Positions 47,377 to 55,620 of a stretch of DNA of 64,000 nt are shown piece by piece. Each line of letters opens with the position of its first letter. Position 1 is the first letter of the stretch. The notes under the pieces were generated by a model. It saw only the letters and a program-made list of their open reading frames with translations. It searched no databases and had not been told where the DNA came from. The translations under genes and the position numbers were made by a program. Origin of the DNA: JBJHDF01 sp050486405 (lineage in GTDB: Bacteria > Pseudomonadota > Gammaproteobacteria > Pseudomonadales > Cellvibrionaceae); NCBI GenBank assembly GCA_050486405.1, contig JBJHDF010000001.1, positions 1 through 64,000 on the forward strand, written 5' to 3'.

Positions 47377-48423
47377 ATGAAGTCCATGACCCGGCTGCTC
47401 GCCGCTGCTCTGCTTTCTGTTTTTGCCACCACCGCTTCGGCGGATTCATTCAAAATCTGCTGGTCCATTTATGTAGGCTGGATGCCCTGGGGCTACGCCG
47501 CCGACGAAGGCATCGTCAAAAAATGGGCCGACAAGTACGGCATCGAAATCGAAGTGGTGCAGATCAACGACTATATCGAATCCATCAACCAGTACACCGC
47601 CGGCCAGTTTGACGCCTGCACCATGACCAATATGGACGCCCTGACCATTCCCGCCGCCGGCGGCGTGGACAGCACGGCGCTGATCGTCGGCGACTTCTCC
47701 GACGGCAACGACGGCGTGGTGCTCAAGGGCACCGACAAGCTCGAAGACATCAAGGGCCAGCGGGTCAATCTGGTGGAACTGAGTGTCTCCCACTATCTGC
47801 TGGCGCGGGCGCTGGAGTCCGTGGGGCTGCGCGAATCCGATGTACAGGTGGTGAACACCTCAGACGCGGATATGGTGGCGGTCTACGGCACCAGCGGCGT
47901 CACCGCGGTAACCACCTGGAACCCGCTGCTCAACGAAATTCTCGCCATGCCCAACAGCCACAAGGTTTTTGATTCATCGCAGATTCCCGGCGAGATCATG
48001 GACCTGTTGGTGATCAACACCGCCACCCTGGCCGCCAACCCCAATCTGGGCAAGGCATTGGTAGGCGCCTGGTATGAAACCATGGCCATCATGAGCAATC
48101 CGGGCGCAGCCGGCGTTGCCGCCCGCACCGCCATGGGTGTGGCCGCCGGTACCGACCTGGCCGGTTACGAGGCACAGCTGGATACCACCCGCATGTTCTA
48201 CCAGCCCCAGGCAGCGCTGGAGCTGGTCAACAGCGACACATTGCTGGAAACCATGGAGCGCGTGGCCGAGTTCTCCTTCGAGCACGGGCTGCTGGGCGAC
48301 GGCGCACCCAACGCCGGATTTATCGGCATTGCAGGTCCCAACGGGGTGTATGGCAACGAGAACAACGTTCGTCTGCGCTTCGACGCCACCTATATGCAGA
48401 TGGCAGCGGACGGCAAGCTGTAA
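47377..48423 (+). CDS. Guanidine ABC transporter substrate-binding protein
   Basis: A 348-aa periplasmic binding protein of the NitT/TauT (SsuA-like) type. A signal peptide (about 1-23, MKSMTRLLAAALLSVFATT, cut near ASA-D) precedes FKICWSIYVGWMPWGYAADEGI, here cut. Acidic and aromatic residues near GQFDACTMTNMDAL and TTWNPLLNEI are typical of the fold. GGAGG is well placed before the ATG at 47377. Its place after a guanidine riboswitch makes guanidine the likely ligand, although older annotation would say urea or nitrate. Confidence 0.87.
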   Translation: MKSMTRLLAAALLSVFATTASADSFKICWSIYVGWMPWGYAADEGIVKKWADKYGIEIEVVQINDYIESINQYTAGQFDACTMTNMDALTIPAAGGVDSTALIVGDFSDGNDGVVLKGTDKLEDIKGQRVNLVELSVSHYLLARALESVGLRESDVQVVNTSDADMVAVYGTSGVTAVTTWNPLLNEILAMPNSHKVFDSSQIPGEIMDLLVINTATLAANPNLGKALVGAWYETMAIMSNPGAAGVAARTAMGVAAGTDLAGYEAQLDTTRMFYQPQAALELVNSDTLLETMERVAEFSFEHGLLGDGAPNAGFIGIAGPNGVYGNENNVRLRFDATYMQMAADGKL

Positions 48424-48438
48424 CGCCCCTCCCCCGAC

Positions 48439-48463
48439 CCTTCCTCCGCCTTGCGGAGGAAGG
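48439..48463 (+). terminator. Perfect hairpin between binding protein and permease genes
   Basis: CCTTCCTCCGC and GCGGAGGAAGG form a perfect 11-bp stem with a 3-nt loop, 15 bases after the binding-protein stop. No T tract follows, so rather than ending transcription it may protect the 5' message, allowing more binding protein than permease. It resembles a repetitive extragenic palindrome. Confidence 0.5.
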
Positions 48464-48503
48464 GAGTAGACTGCCAGCACACGAATAACCAGACAGGCCC
48501 CCT

Positions 48504-49325
48504 ATGAAACGGCTGATCAATCTCACGCCATCGCGACCGCTCAGGTTGTTGCTGGCCCTACTGCCCTTTGCCCTGATACTGGCGGTGTACATCAGCGCCT
48601 CCAATGCGCGGCTGGAGGCAAACCCGGACGACAAGCTGCTGCCGAGTTTTTCCCAGATGGGCGATGCCATGGAGCGGCTGGCGTTTGAACCCAGCCGCCG
48701 CACCGGTGAGTATCTGTTCTGGAAAGACACCCAGAGCAGCCTGCAACGGCTGGGGCTGGGCATCGGTATCGCCGCACTGATCGGCTTTACCATCGGCTTG
48801 CTCACCGGCGCTTTCCCGCTGGTGCGCTCACCCATATCGCCGCTGCTGACGGTAATCTCGCTGGTGCCACCGCTGGCGCTGTTACCGATTCTGTTTATCG
48901 TGTTCGGCCTGGGCGAATTGTCCAAGGTGGCGCTGATCGTTATTGGTGTAGCGCCTTGTATCGCGCGGGACATCTTGCGCTCCACCCGGGAGATTCCCCT
49001 GGAGCAACTGGTCAAGGCGCAAACCCTGGGCGCCTCCAGCTGGCAAATTCTGCTGCGGGTGCTGATTCCGCAGCTGACACCCCGCCTGATCAGTTCTGTG
49101 CGTCTTATGCTGGGCACCGGCTGGCTGTTTCTGATTGCCGCCGAGGCCATTGCCTCCACCGACGGCCTGGGCTACCGGATCTTTCTGGTGCGCCGCTATC
49201 TGTCCATGGATGTGATTCTGCCCTATGTGGCCTGGATCACCTTCCTCGCCTTCTTTCTGGACTGGCTGCTGGCGCAACTGAGCCGCCGCCTGTTTCCCTG
49301 GCATCACCAGGGAGGCAAGCACTGA
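48504..49325 (+). CDS. Guanidine ABC transporter permease
   Basis: A 273-aa inner membrane permease of the SsuC/NitT family with about six membrane helices. The EAA loop that contacts the ATPase reads EQLVKAQTLGASSWQILLRVLIPQ (residues about 167-190, cut here). Its stop overlaps the ATPase start as TGATG, so the two are translated together. Confidence 0.88.
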   Translation: MKRLINLTPSRPLRLLLALLPFALILAVYISASNARLEANPDDKLLPSFSQMGDAMERLAFEPSRRTGEYLFWKDTQSSLQRLGLGIGIAALIGFTIGLLTGAFPLVRSPISPLLTVISLVPPLALLPILFIVFGLGELSKVALIVIGVAPCIARDILRSTREIPLEQLVKAQTLGASSWQILLRVLIPQLTPRLISSVRLMLGTGWLFLIAAEAIASTDGLGYRIFLVRRYLSMDVILPYVAWITFLAFFLDWLLAQLSRRLFPWHHQGGKH

Positions 49326-50098
49326 TGAGCGAGGTGATGATCGAAGCCAAAAACCTTTGGAAAAGTTACGGCGACCATATCGTGCTGGAGCGGTTGAACC
49401 TGAAAGTGCGCGCCGGGGAATTTATCACCATGGTGGGTGCGTCCGGCTGTGGCAAGAGCACCTTTCTGAAAATGCTGCTGGGTATGGAGTCCCCGAGTCA
49501 GGGGGAATTGCTGATGGACGGCAACCCCATTCCCGACGAACCGGATCAGAGCCGCGGCATTGTCTTTCAACAGTATTCGGTGTTTCCGCATCTGACGGTA
49601 TTGCAGAACGTAATTCTCGCCCGGGAGTTCGAGCGCTCGTCATTGCTGGGCAAGTTGTTTGGCGGCGCCCGCCGGCAGGTGATCGAGGAGGCGCGCGGCC
49701 TGCTGGCCAGTGTGGGCCTGTCCGCTGCGGAGAAAAAGTATCCGCATGAGTTGTCCGGCGGCATGCAGCAACGTCTGGCCATTGCCCAGGCGCTGATCCG
49801 CAAGCCCCGGGTGTTGTTGCTGGATGAGCCTTTCGGGGCGCTGGATCCGGGTATTCGCAAGGATATGCATGTGCTGGTGCGCCAGTTGTGGCAGGAGCAT
49901 CAGTTGACGGTCTTTATGGTGACCCACGATATCAGTGAGGGTTTTGCCCTGGGTACGCGGCTGTGGGTGTTTGACAAGCTGCGCCGGGATAATCAGGCGC
50001 CGGAGGCGTATGGGGCGAGTGTGACTTATGATTTGCCGGTAGAGCGGGCGTCGGATCGTGATCTAAAGGAGATTAGTGCGCGGGTTGAAGGGGGTTAA
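49325..50098 (+). CDS. Guanidine ABC transporter ATP-binding protein
   Basis: A 257-aa ABC ATPase. Walker A is GASGCGKSTFLKML, the Q loop is RGIVFQQYSVFP, the signature is LSGGMQQRLAIAQAL, Walker B is VLLLDEPFGALD and the switch His is in MVTHDISEG. It energises uptake through the upstream permease and is the last gene before the two structured repeats. Confidence 0.93.
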   Translation: MSEVMIEAKNLWKSYGDHIVLERLNLKVRAGEFITMVGASGCGKSTFLKMLLGMESPSQGELLMDGNPIPDEPDQSRGIVFQQYSVFPHLTVLQNVILAREFERSSLLGKLFGGARRQVIEEARGLLASVGLSAAEKKYPHELSGGMQQRLAIAQALIRKPRVLLLDEPFGALDPGIRKDMHVLVRQLWQEHQLTVFMVTHDISEGFALGTRLWVFDKLRRDNQAPEAYGASVTYDLPVERASDRDLKEISARVEGG

Positions 50099-50118
50099 TT
50101 TATTGGGGAGTGTGCGGC

Positions 50119-50213
50119 GGGGGGATAAGCTTCCGAGACACGCCGTGAATACTTCCCTGTAGGCTCGACTGCCGCTTTCCCTGCGGCAGACGGTCTCGGA
50201 AGCTTATCCCCCC
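50119..50213. repeat. Structured repeat, copy A (53-nt core with 21-bp arms)
   Basis: Left arm 50119-50139 and right arm 50193-50213 are perfect reverse complements over 21 bp; the left one begins GGGGGGATAAGCTTCC. They enclose a 53-nt core (50140-50192). In the core, TAC at 50150-50152 can pair with GTA at 50159-50161, and CTGCCGC at 50169-50175 pairs with GCGGCAG at 50183-50189. The whole would fold as a three-way junction: outer arm stem plus two small hairpins with pyrimidine-rich CCCT loops. The core is a 46/53 match to the inverted core of copy B, but the arms are unrelated. Together with copy B it makes up most of a 310-bp gap that has no gene. Confidence 0.85.
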
Positions 50214-50262
50214 ACCACCCACTTGTGCCAGCGAATATACTGGGTTTAGCACCGATCTTGGA

Positions 50263-50371
50263 GGGAGACTTGGGCAGGTGTGTGGAAGACCGTCTGCCGC
50301 AGGGAAAGCGGCAGTCGAGCCCCCATGGAGGGGTTTACGGCGTGTCTTCCACACACCTGCCCAAGTCTCCC
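50263..50371. repeat. Structured repeat, copy B (53-nt core with 28-bp arms)
   Basis: Left arm 50263-50290 and right arm 50344-50371 are perfect reverse complements over 28 bp; the left begins GGGAGACTTGGGCAGG. They enclose a 53-nt core (50291-50343) in the opposite orientation to copy A. Read in the copy A orientation, the first small hairpin has CCC/GGG where copy A has TAC/GTA, a double compensatory change that keeps pairing. The second hairpin (CTGCCGC/GCGGCAG) is identical. Copy B ends 37 bases before the start of the next gene. Confidence 0.85.
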
Positions 50372-50408
50372 CTGGCACCCAAAAGCCAAAAACTGGAGAG
50401 AAAAAGCA

Positions 50409-51131
50409 ATGAGCAAGGCCATTTACACCACCTCCCTGCCCGGCAACGGCCACTGGTCATTGGAAATGCGCCGGGGCAGTTTTATGCGGATCACCGACCT
50501 GGAAGGTGGTGCGAATGTGGGGATGCTGTTTTATAACCCGCGCAATCTGCTGGAGCGCTATAACGCGCCGGATACGCTCAAGTGCCAGCATACGTTCAAG
50601 CTGCAGCGGGGCAATTGCCTGTATTCGGATATGGGGCGGATTTTTGCGTCGGTGATTGCGGATACGTTTGGTTGGCACGATACGGTGTGTGGCAACAGTC
50701 GCGCGGCGCAGGTGGCGGAGCGCTGGGGTGCGCGGGATTACCAGAACGACCGCAATCAGTGGCACCAGAACGGCTACGATGCCTTTCTGGTGGAGCTGGC
50801 CAAGTACGGGCTGGGTCGCGCCGATCTGGCGTCCAATATCAACTGGTTCAGCAAGGTGGTGAGCGACGCCGGGGGCAATATCCGTCTGGACGACAGCGCG
50901 GCCCAGGCGGGTGCCAGCGTCACCCTGCGTTTTGAGATGGATACGCTGGTGCTGCTGCACGCCTGCCCGCATCCGCTCAACCGGGCGCCGAGCTATCCCT
51001 TCCGCCCGGTGCAGATCGAGCTGGGCGAGGCCGACCCGGCGGGCGACGACGATTACTGCATGAACTTCCGCCCGGAAAACCGGCGCGGTTTTGAGAACAA
51101 CCGCATATACCACATCGCCAGCGGGCGATAG
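50409..51131 (+). CDS. DUF1989 protein, carboxyguanidine deiminase type subunit (240 aa)
   Basis: One of two adjacent DUF1989 proteins formerly called urea carboxylase-associated proteins. The family fold is shown by MRITDLEGGANVGMLFYN, FASVIADTFGWHDTVCGNS (metal and Cys residues) and LASNINWFSKV. In guanidine operons the pair forms CgdAB, which deiminates carboxyguanidine to allophanate; which subunit is CgdA or CgdB I do not assign. GGAG lies before the ATG at 50409. Confidence 0.85.
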   Translation: MSKAIYTTSLPGNGHWSLEMRRGSFMRITDLEGGANVGMLFYNPRNLLERYNAPDTLKCQHTFKLQRGNCLYSDMGRIFASVIADTFGWHDTVCGNSRAAQVAERWGARDYQNDRNQWHQNGYDAFLVELAKYGLGRADLASNINWFSKVVSDAGGNIRLDDSAAQAGASVTLRFEMDTLVLLHACPHPLNRAPSYPFRPVQIELGEADPAGDDDYCMNFRPENRRGFENNRIYHIASGR

Positions 51132-51142
51132 GAGAGGATCAG

Positions 51143-51781
51143 ATGCCACTACAGGAAAGCCAACTGAACCCGGACACCGCCAGTGCCAGGCACAGGGTGG
51201 GCGCCGGTGATTATTTTCTCGGGGTGATCAAAAAGGGCCAGACGCTGCGCATTCTCGATCTGGAGGGCAACCAGGCGGCGGATACGATATTTTACAACGC
51301 CGACGACCCGAGCGAGCACTACAGCGCCATGGACACGGTGCGCGCCCAGGGCAATCTGTATCTGAGCGCCGGCAGCATGCTGATGTCCAACGCCAACCGC
51401 CCGCTGCTGGAAATCGTCGCCGACACCTGCGGCCGTCACGACACTCTGGGCGGCGCCTGCGCCACCGAGAGCAATACGGTGCGCTACGACCTGGAAAAGC
51501 GCTGCATGCACGCCTGCCGCGACAGCTGGATGCTCGCCATCGCCGAGCACCCGGAGTACGGCCTGAGCAAGCGGGATATTGCCCACAATATCAACTTTTT
51601 CATGAACGTCCCGGTCACCGAAGACGGCGGCCTGACCTTCGAGGACGGCATCTCGGCCCCGGGCAAGTATGTGGAACTGGAAGCGCAGATGGATGTGATC
51701 GCCCTGGTGTCCAACTGCCCCCAGCTCAACAACCCGTGTAATGGCTACAACCCTACGCCGATTGAACTGATTGTGTGGTGA
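51143..51781 (+). CDS. DUF1989 protein, carboxyguanidine deiminase type subunit (212 aa)
   Basis: The second DUF1989 protein of the pair. It shows LRILDLEGNQAADTIFYNADD, here cut, then LEIVADTCGRHDTLGGACATESN with the metal-binding Cys/His/Asp residues, and IAHNINFFMNVPV. It follows its partner after 11 bases with an AGGAGA ribosome site. With the carboxylase it would convert guanidine to allophanate. Confidence 0.85.
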   Translation: MPLQESQLNPDTASARHRVGAGDYFLGVIKKGQTLRILDLEGNQAADTIFYNADDPSEHYSAMDTVRAQGNLYLSAGSMLMSNANRPLLEIVADTCGRHDTLGGACATESNTVRYDLEKRCMHACRDSWMLAIAEHPEYGLSKRDIAHNINFFMNVPVTEDGGLTFEDGISAPGKYVELEAQMDVIALVSNCPQLNNPCNGYNPTPIELIVW

Positions 51782-51852
51782 TAAGAACCACCCGCCCAGT
51801 GGACGACCACTGAGGCCCAGAAAAACAACGGGACGACCCGACCGGAGAAAAC

Positions 51853-54800
51853 ATGTTCGACAAAGTCCTGATCGCCAACCGCGGCGCCATCGCCGTGCGC
51901 ATCATCCGCACGCTGAAAAAACTGGGTATCAAATCCGTCGCCGTCTACGCCGAGTCCGACGCCGACAGTCTGCATGTGCGCCACGCGGACGAGGCCCACA
52001 GCCTCGGTGACGGCAACGCCAGCCAGACCTATCTCGACCGCGACAGGATCCTGGCCATCGCCAAACAGACCGGCGCCCGGGCCATTCACCCCGGTTACGG
52101 CTTTCTGAGCGAGAACGCCGAGTTTGTGCGCCAGTGCGAGGCCGTCGGCATTGCCTTTATCGGCCCCACCCCGGATCAGATGACCGGCTTTGGCCTCAAG
52201 CACAGGGCCCGCGCCCTGGCCGAAGGCGCCGGTGTGCCCCTGTGCCCCGGCAGCGAACTGCTCACGGACCTGGACGATGCCCGGCGCGAAGCCGAACGCA
52301 TCGGCTACCCGGTGATGCTCAAAAGCACCGCCGGTGGTGGCGGCATCGGCATGCAACTGTGTCACAGCCGGCAGGACCTGGACGCCGCCTTCGATTCGGT
52401 CAAGCGCCTGGGCGCCAATAACTTTGCCGACGACGGCGTGTTTCTGGAAAAATTTATCGCCAAAGCCCGGCACATCGAAGTTCAAATATTCGGCGACGGC
52501 AAAGGCAAGGCCCTGGCCCTGGGCGAGCGCGACTGCTCCAGCCAGCGGCGCAACCAGAAGGTGGTGGAGGAGTGCCCCGCGCCCAATCTGAGCGACGAGT
52601 TACGCAGCGCCATGCACCGCACCGCCGAACAACTGGCCGCCTCGGTCAACTACCGCAACGCCGGCACCGTGGAATTTATTTTCGACGATCAGGAGCAGCG
52701 TTTCTATTTTCTGGAAGTGAATACCCGCCTGCAGGTGGAGCACGGTGTCACCGAGGAAGTCTACGGCGTCGATCTGGTGGAATGGATGCTGCGCCTGGCC
52801 GCCGGCGAACTGGACGATATCGAATCCCTGCGCGCGCAGCTCACGCCCAGGGGGCACGCCATTCAGGTGCGCGTCTACGCCGAAGACCCGGTAAAGAATT
52901 TTCAGCCCTGTGCCGGCCTGCTCAGTCAGGTGGTCTGGCCGCAACAGGCAAATCTGCGCATCGACCACTGGGTGGAAAGCGGCATCGAGGTACCGGCGTT
53001 TTTCGACCCCATGCTGGCCAAGGTGATCGTGCACGCCGCCGACCGCGACCAGGCGTTGGCACAACTGGCCCAGGCACTGGACGGCTGCCAGCTCTACGGC
53101 ATCGAAACCAATCTCGGCTATCTGCGGCAACTGGTGCGCGACCACACCCTGCACCGGGGCGAGATGAACACGCGCTACCTCAACGATTTTGTCTATCGCC
53201 CGGCGCGGATCGATGTGCTCCAGGGCGGCACCCTGACCACGGTGCAGGACTACCCTGGGCGCAGCGGCTACTGGTCCGTGGGCGTACCGCCGTCCGGGCC
53301 TTTTGACAGCGTCAGCTTTCGCTTGGGCAACCGCCTGCTGGGCAACCGCGAAAGCGACGCCGGGCTGGAAATCACCCTGCAGGGGCCGACACTGGCCTTT
53401 GGCCGCGACACGGTGATCGCCCTCACCGGCGCCGCCTTGGACGCGCAACTGGACGGCCAGGCCATTCCCCTGTGGCAGGCCATACCCGTGCGCGCCGGGC
53501 AGCAATTGCACCTGGGCCGCATCGCCAACGCCGGCGCCCGCAGCTACCTCTGCGTCGCCGGCGGCATTCAGTGCCCGGATTATCTGGGCGCCAAAAGCAC
53601 CTTCACGCTCGGCCAGTTCGGCGGCCACAACGGCCGCGCCCTGCGCGCCGGCGATGTGCTGACGCTGGACGCCGACCAGTGTGCGCGCAAACCTGAACAG
53701 GCCCCTGTACCAGAAACAAAGAGCCCAGACACACTGCTGCCCACCATCGGCAACGAATGGCAACTGCGGGTCATCTACGGCCCCCACGGCGCGCCGGACT
53801 TTTTTACCGACGACGACATGGCCCGCTTTTTCGATCACGCCTGGGAAGTGCACTACAACTCCAGCCGCACCGGCGTGCGCCTGATCGGCCCCAAGCCGCA
53901 ATGGGCGCGCAGCTCCGGCGGCGAGGCGGGCATGCACCCGTCCAACATTCACGACAACGCCTACGCCTTCGGCACCGTGGACTTTACCGGCGACATGCCG
54001 GTGATCCTGGGGCCGGACGGCCCCTCCCTGGGCGGCTTTGTCTGCCCGGCCACGGTCATCACCGCCGACCTGTGGAAACTGGGTCAGTTGCGCGCCGGCG
54101 ACAAAATCCGGTTTGTTCCCGTCTCGCTGGACGACGCCGTGCGTCTGGAAGCCGACCAGAAAACCGCCATCGAGCGCCTGGACGCCATCGAAAACACCGT
54201 GGCGCCGGCACCCCTGTCCAGCCCCATTGTCGCGCAACTGGGCGCCGACGAGGTGGGCGAGGATATTGTCTACCGGGTGGCGGGCGATCACTTTCTGCTG
54301 GTGGAATACGGCCCGCTGGAGCTGGACATCCGCCTGCGCTTTCGCGCGCACGCCCTGATGCAATGGCTGGAGCAGAACCCCCTGCCCGGCCTGCGCGAAC
54401 TCACCCCGGGCATTCGCTCACTGCAACTGCACTACAACAGTCAGCAACTGCCCCTGCAACCACTGCTGGCGCACCTGCACAAGGGCGAGCGGGAACTGAG
54501 CCGGCAACTGGCGCAACTGAGCGTGCCCTCGCGCATCGTGCATATTCCCCTGAGCTGGGACGACGAGGCCTGCCACAAGGCCATCGAAAAATACACGCAA
54601 TCGGTGCGCGCCAACGCCCCCTGGTGCCCGAGCAATCTGGAATTCATCCGCCGCATCAACGGCCTGGACTCCATCGATCAGGTCAAGGCGATTGTCTTCA
54701 ACGCCTCCTACCTGGTGATGGGCCTGGGCGACGTCTACCTGGGCGCGCCCGTAGCCACCCCGGTGGACCCGCGCCACCGGCTGGTGACCACCAAGTACAA

Positions 54801-55464
54801 CCCGGCGCGCACCTGGACGGCGGAAAACTCCGTGGGCATCGGCGGCTCCTACCTGTGCGTCTACGGCATGGAAGGCCCGGGCGGTTACCAGTTTGTGGGC
54901 CGCACCCTGCAGATGTGGAACCGCTACCGCACCACCCGGGAATTCCAGCAACCCTGGCTGCTGCGCTTTTTCGACCAGGTGCGCTTTTTTGAGGTCTGCC
55001 ACGAGGAACTGCAAACCATCCGCCGGGACTTCCCCCAGGGGCGCTATCCCATCAAAATCGAGGAGACGTCATTCAGCCTGAGCGACTACGACACCTTCCT
55101 GAGTGAACAGCAAGCCGACATCGAACAGTTTACCCGCCAGCGGGAAACCGCCTTCGACGAAGAACTGGCGCGCTGGCACGCCAACGGCCAGTTCAACTTT
55201 GAAGCCGAAACCCGGGAGGAAGCCGAAAGCACCGACGACTTCCCGGAAGACGCCATCCGGGTGGACAGCTCCGTATCCGGCAGCGTCTGGCAGGTGTTGG
55301 TGGAAGCGGGCCAGTCAGTAAAGGCCGGCGAACCGCTGCTGGTGCTCGAATCCATGAAAATGGAGATCAATATCACCGCACCGGTGGACGGGACGGTGCT
55401 GCAGGTGCTGAAAGGTGAAGGCGCCCGGGTGCAGGCGGGGCAGGCGCTGGTGGTGTTGGTTTAG
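51853..55464 (+). CDS. Biotin-dependent guanidine (urea) carboxylase
   Basis: A 1203-aa ATP- and biotin-dependent carboxylase. Domains in order: biotin carboxylase (about 1-450; FDKVLIANRGAIAVRIIRT, KSTAGGGGIGMQ, EVNTRLQVEHGVTEE), carboxyltransferase of the KipA/KipI (AHS2/AHS1) type (about 455-1100), and a biotin carrier domain (about 1130-1203) with the biotinyl Lys1169 in ESMKMEI. Behind a guanidine-I riboswitch and CgdAB-type genes, guanidine is the likely substrate. No allophanate hydrolase follows; the next genes are on the other strand and belong to an antiphage system. Confidence 0.9.
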   Translation: MFDKVLIANRGAIAVRIIRTLKKLGIKSVAVYAESDADSLHVRHADEAHSLGDGNASQTYLDRDRILAIAKQTGARAIHPGYGFLSENAEFVRQCEAVGIAFIGPTPDQMTGFGLKHRARALAEGAGVPLCPGSELLTDLDDARREAERIGYPVMLKSTAGGGGIGMQLCHSRQDLDAAFDSVKRLGANNFADDGVFLEKFIAKARHIEVQIFGDGKGKALALGERDCSSQRRNQKVVEECPAPNLSDELRSAMHRTAEQLAASVNYRNAGTVEFIFDDQEQRFYFLEVNTRLQVEHGVTEEVYGVDLVEWMLRLAAGELDDIESLRAQLTPRGHAIQVRVYAEDPVKNFQPCAGLLSQVVWPQQANLRIDHWVESGIEVPAFFDPMLAKVIVHAADRDQALAQLAQALDGCQLYGIETNLGYLRQLVRDHTLHRGEMNTRYLNDFVYRPARIDVLQGGTLTTVQDYPGRSGYWSVGVPPSGPFDSVSFRLGNRLLGNRESDAGLEITLQGPTLAFGRDTVIALTGAALDAQLDGQAIPLWQAIPVRAGQQLHLGRIANAGARSYLCVAGGIQCPDYLGAKSTFTLGQFGGHNGRALRAGDVLTLDADQCARKPEQAPVPETKSPDTLLPTIGNEWQLRVIYGPHGAPDFFTDDDMARFFDHAWEVHYNSSRTGVRLIGPKPQWARSSGGEAGMHPSNIHDNAYAFGTVDFTGDMPVILGPDGPSLGGFVCPATVITADLWKLGQLRAGDKIRFVPVSLDDAVRLEADQKTAIERLDAIENTVAPAPLSSPIVAQLGADEVGEDIVYRVAGDHFLLVEYGPLELDIRLRFRAHALMQWLEQNPLPGLRELTPGIRSLQLHYNSQQLPLQPLLAHLHKGERELSRQLAQLSVPSRIVHIPLSWDDEACHKAIEKYTQSVRANAPWCPSNLEFIRRINGLDSIDQVKAIVFNASYLVMGLGDVYLGAPVATPVDPRHRLVTTKYNPARTWTAENSVGIGGSYLCVYGMEGPGGYQFVGRTLQMWNRYRTTREFQQPWLLRFFDQVRFFEVCHEELQTIRRDFPQGRYPIKIEETSFSLSDYDTFLSEQQADIEQFTRQRETAFDEELARWHANGQFNFEAETREEAESTDDFPEDAIRVDSSVSGSVWQVLVEAGQSVKAGEPLLVLESMKMEINITAPVDGTVLQVLKGEGARVQAGQALVVLV

Positions 55465-55499
55465 CCTGGCTTACGTGCCGAGAAGAGGGGATTTTCATT

Positions 55500-55528
55500 A
55501 AAAAAGGTGGCTCGCCAAGACCACCTTT
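55500..55528 (-). terminator. Bidirectional terminator between carboxylase and DRT3
   Basis: AAAGGTGG (55503-55510) and CCACCTTT (55521-55528) form a perfect 8-bp stem with a 10-nt loop. On the minus strand it is followed by a run of six T residues (partly in the stem), a good Rho-independent terminator for the DRT3 transcript. On the plus strand the T run is shorter but it could also stop the carboxylase message. Confidence 0.8.
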
Positions 55529-55620
55529 GTGCAACAGAACCGGTTTTGATTCAGTTCTGCCGCCGCGCATGTGTGTGTAGCTGCATACAGCCATTAAACT
55601 GTCTGACGAAGCACGTTCGC
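55500..55620 (-). ncRNA. Candidate DRT3 ncRNA with ACACACACA tract
   Basis: The 120 bases between the drt3b stop and the terminator, on the same strand, are not coding. Read in the RNA sense they contain ACACACACA (from 55579 down to 55571), the small hairpin GCTG-tatg-CAGC (55581-55592), a hairpin CAGAAC ... GTTCTG (55535-55540 with 55554-55559) and the terminator hairpin. From memory, DRT3 systems carry an ncRNA whose ACACAC motif templates alternating DNA; this tract fits that. The 5' end and any processing are not visible, so the boundaries are approximate. Confidence 0.55.

Noticed and set aside
50119..50371. Reading the two structured repeats as ordinary terminators or as a transposon with terminal repeats
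   Set aside because: Neither has a T tract, there is no coding capacity, and the terminal arms differ completely between copies, unlike the terminal repeats of an insertion sequence.
52600..54363. 587-codon minus-strand frame and a 411-codon plus-strand frame over the same stretch
   Set aside because: Both are shadows of the guanidine carboxylase gene.
55521..55540. A second attC-like site after drt3b (minus strand GCACAAAGG)
   Set aside because: The box is imperfect and the following sequence is a plain terminator hairpin, not an attC foldback. So I do not claim that DRT3 itself is a bounded cassette.
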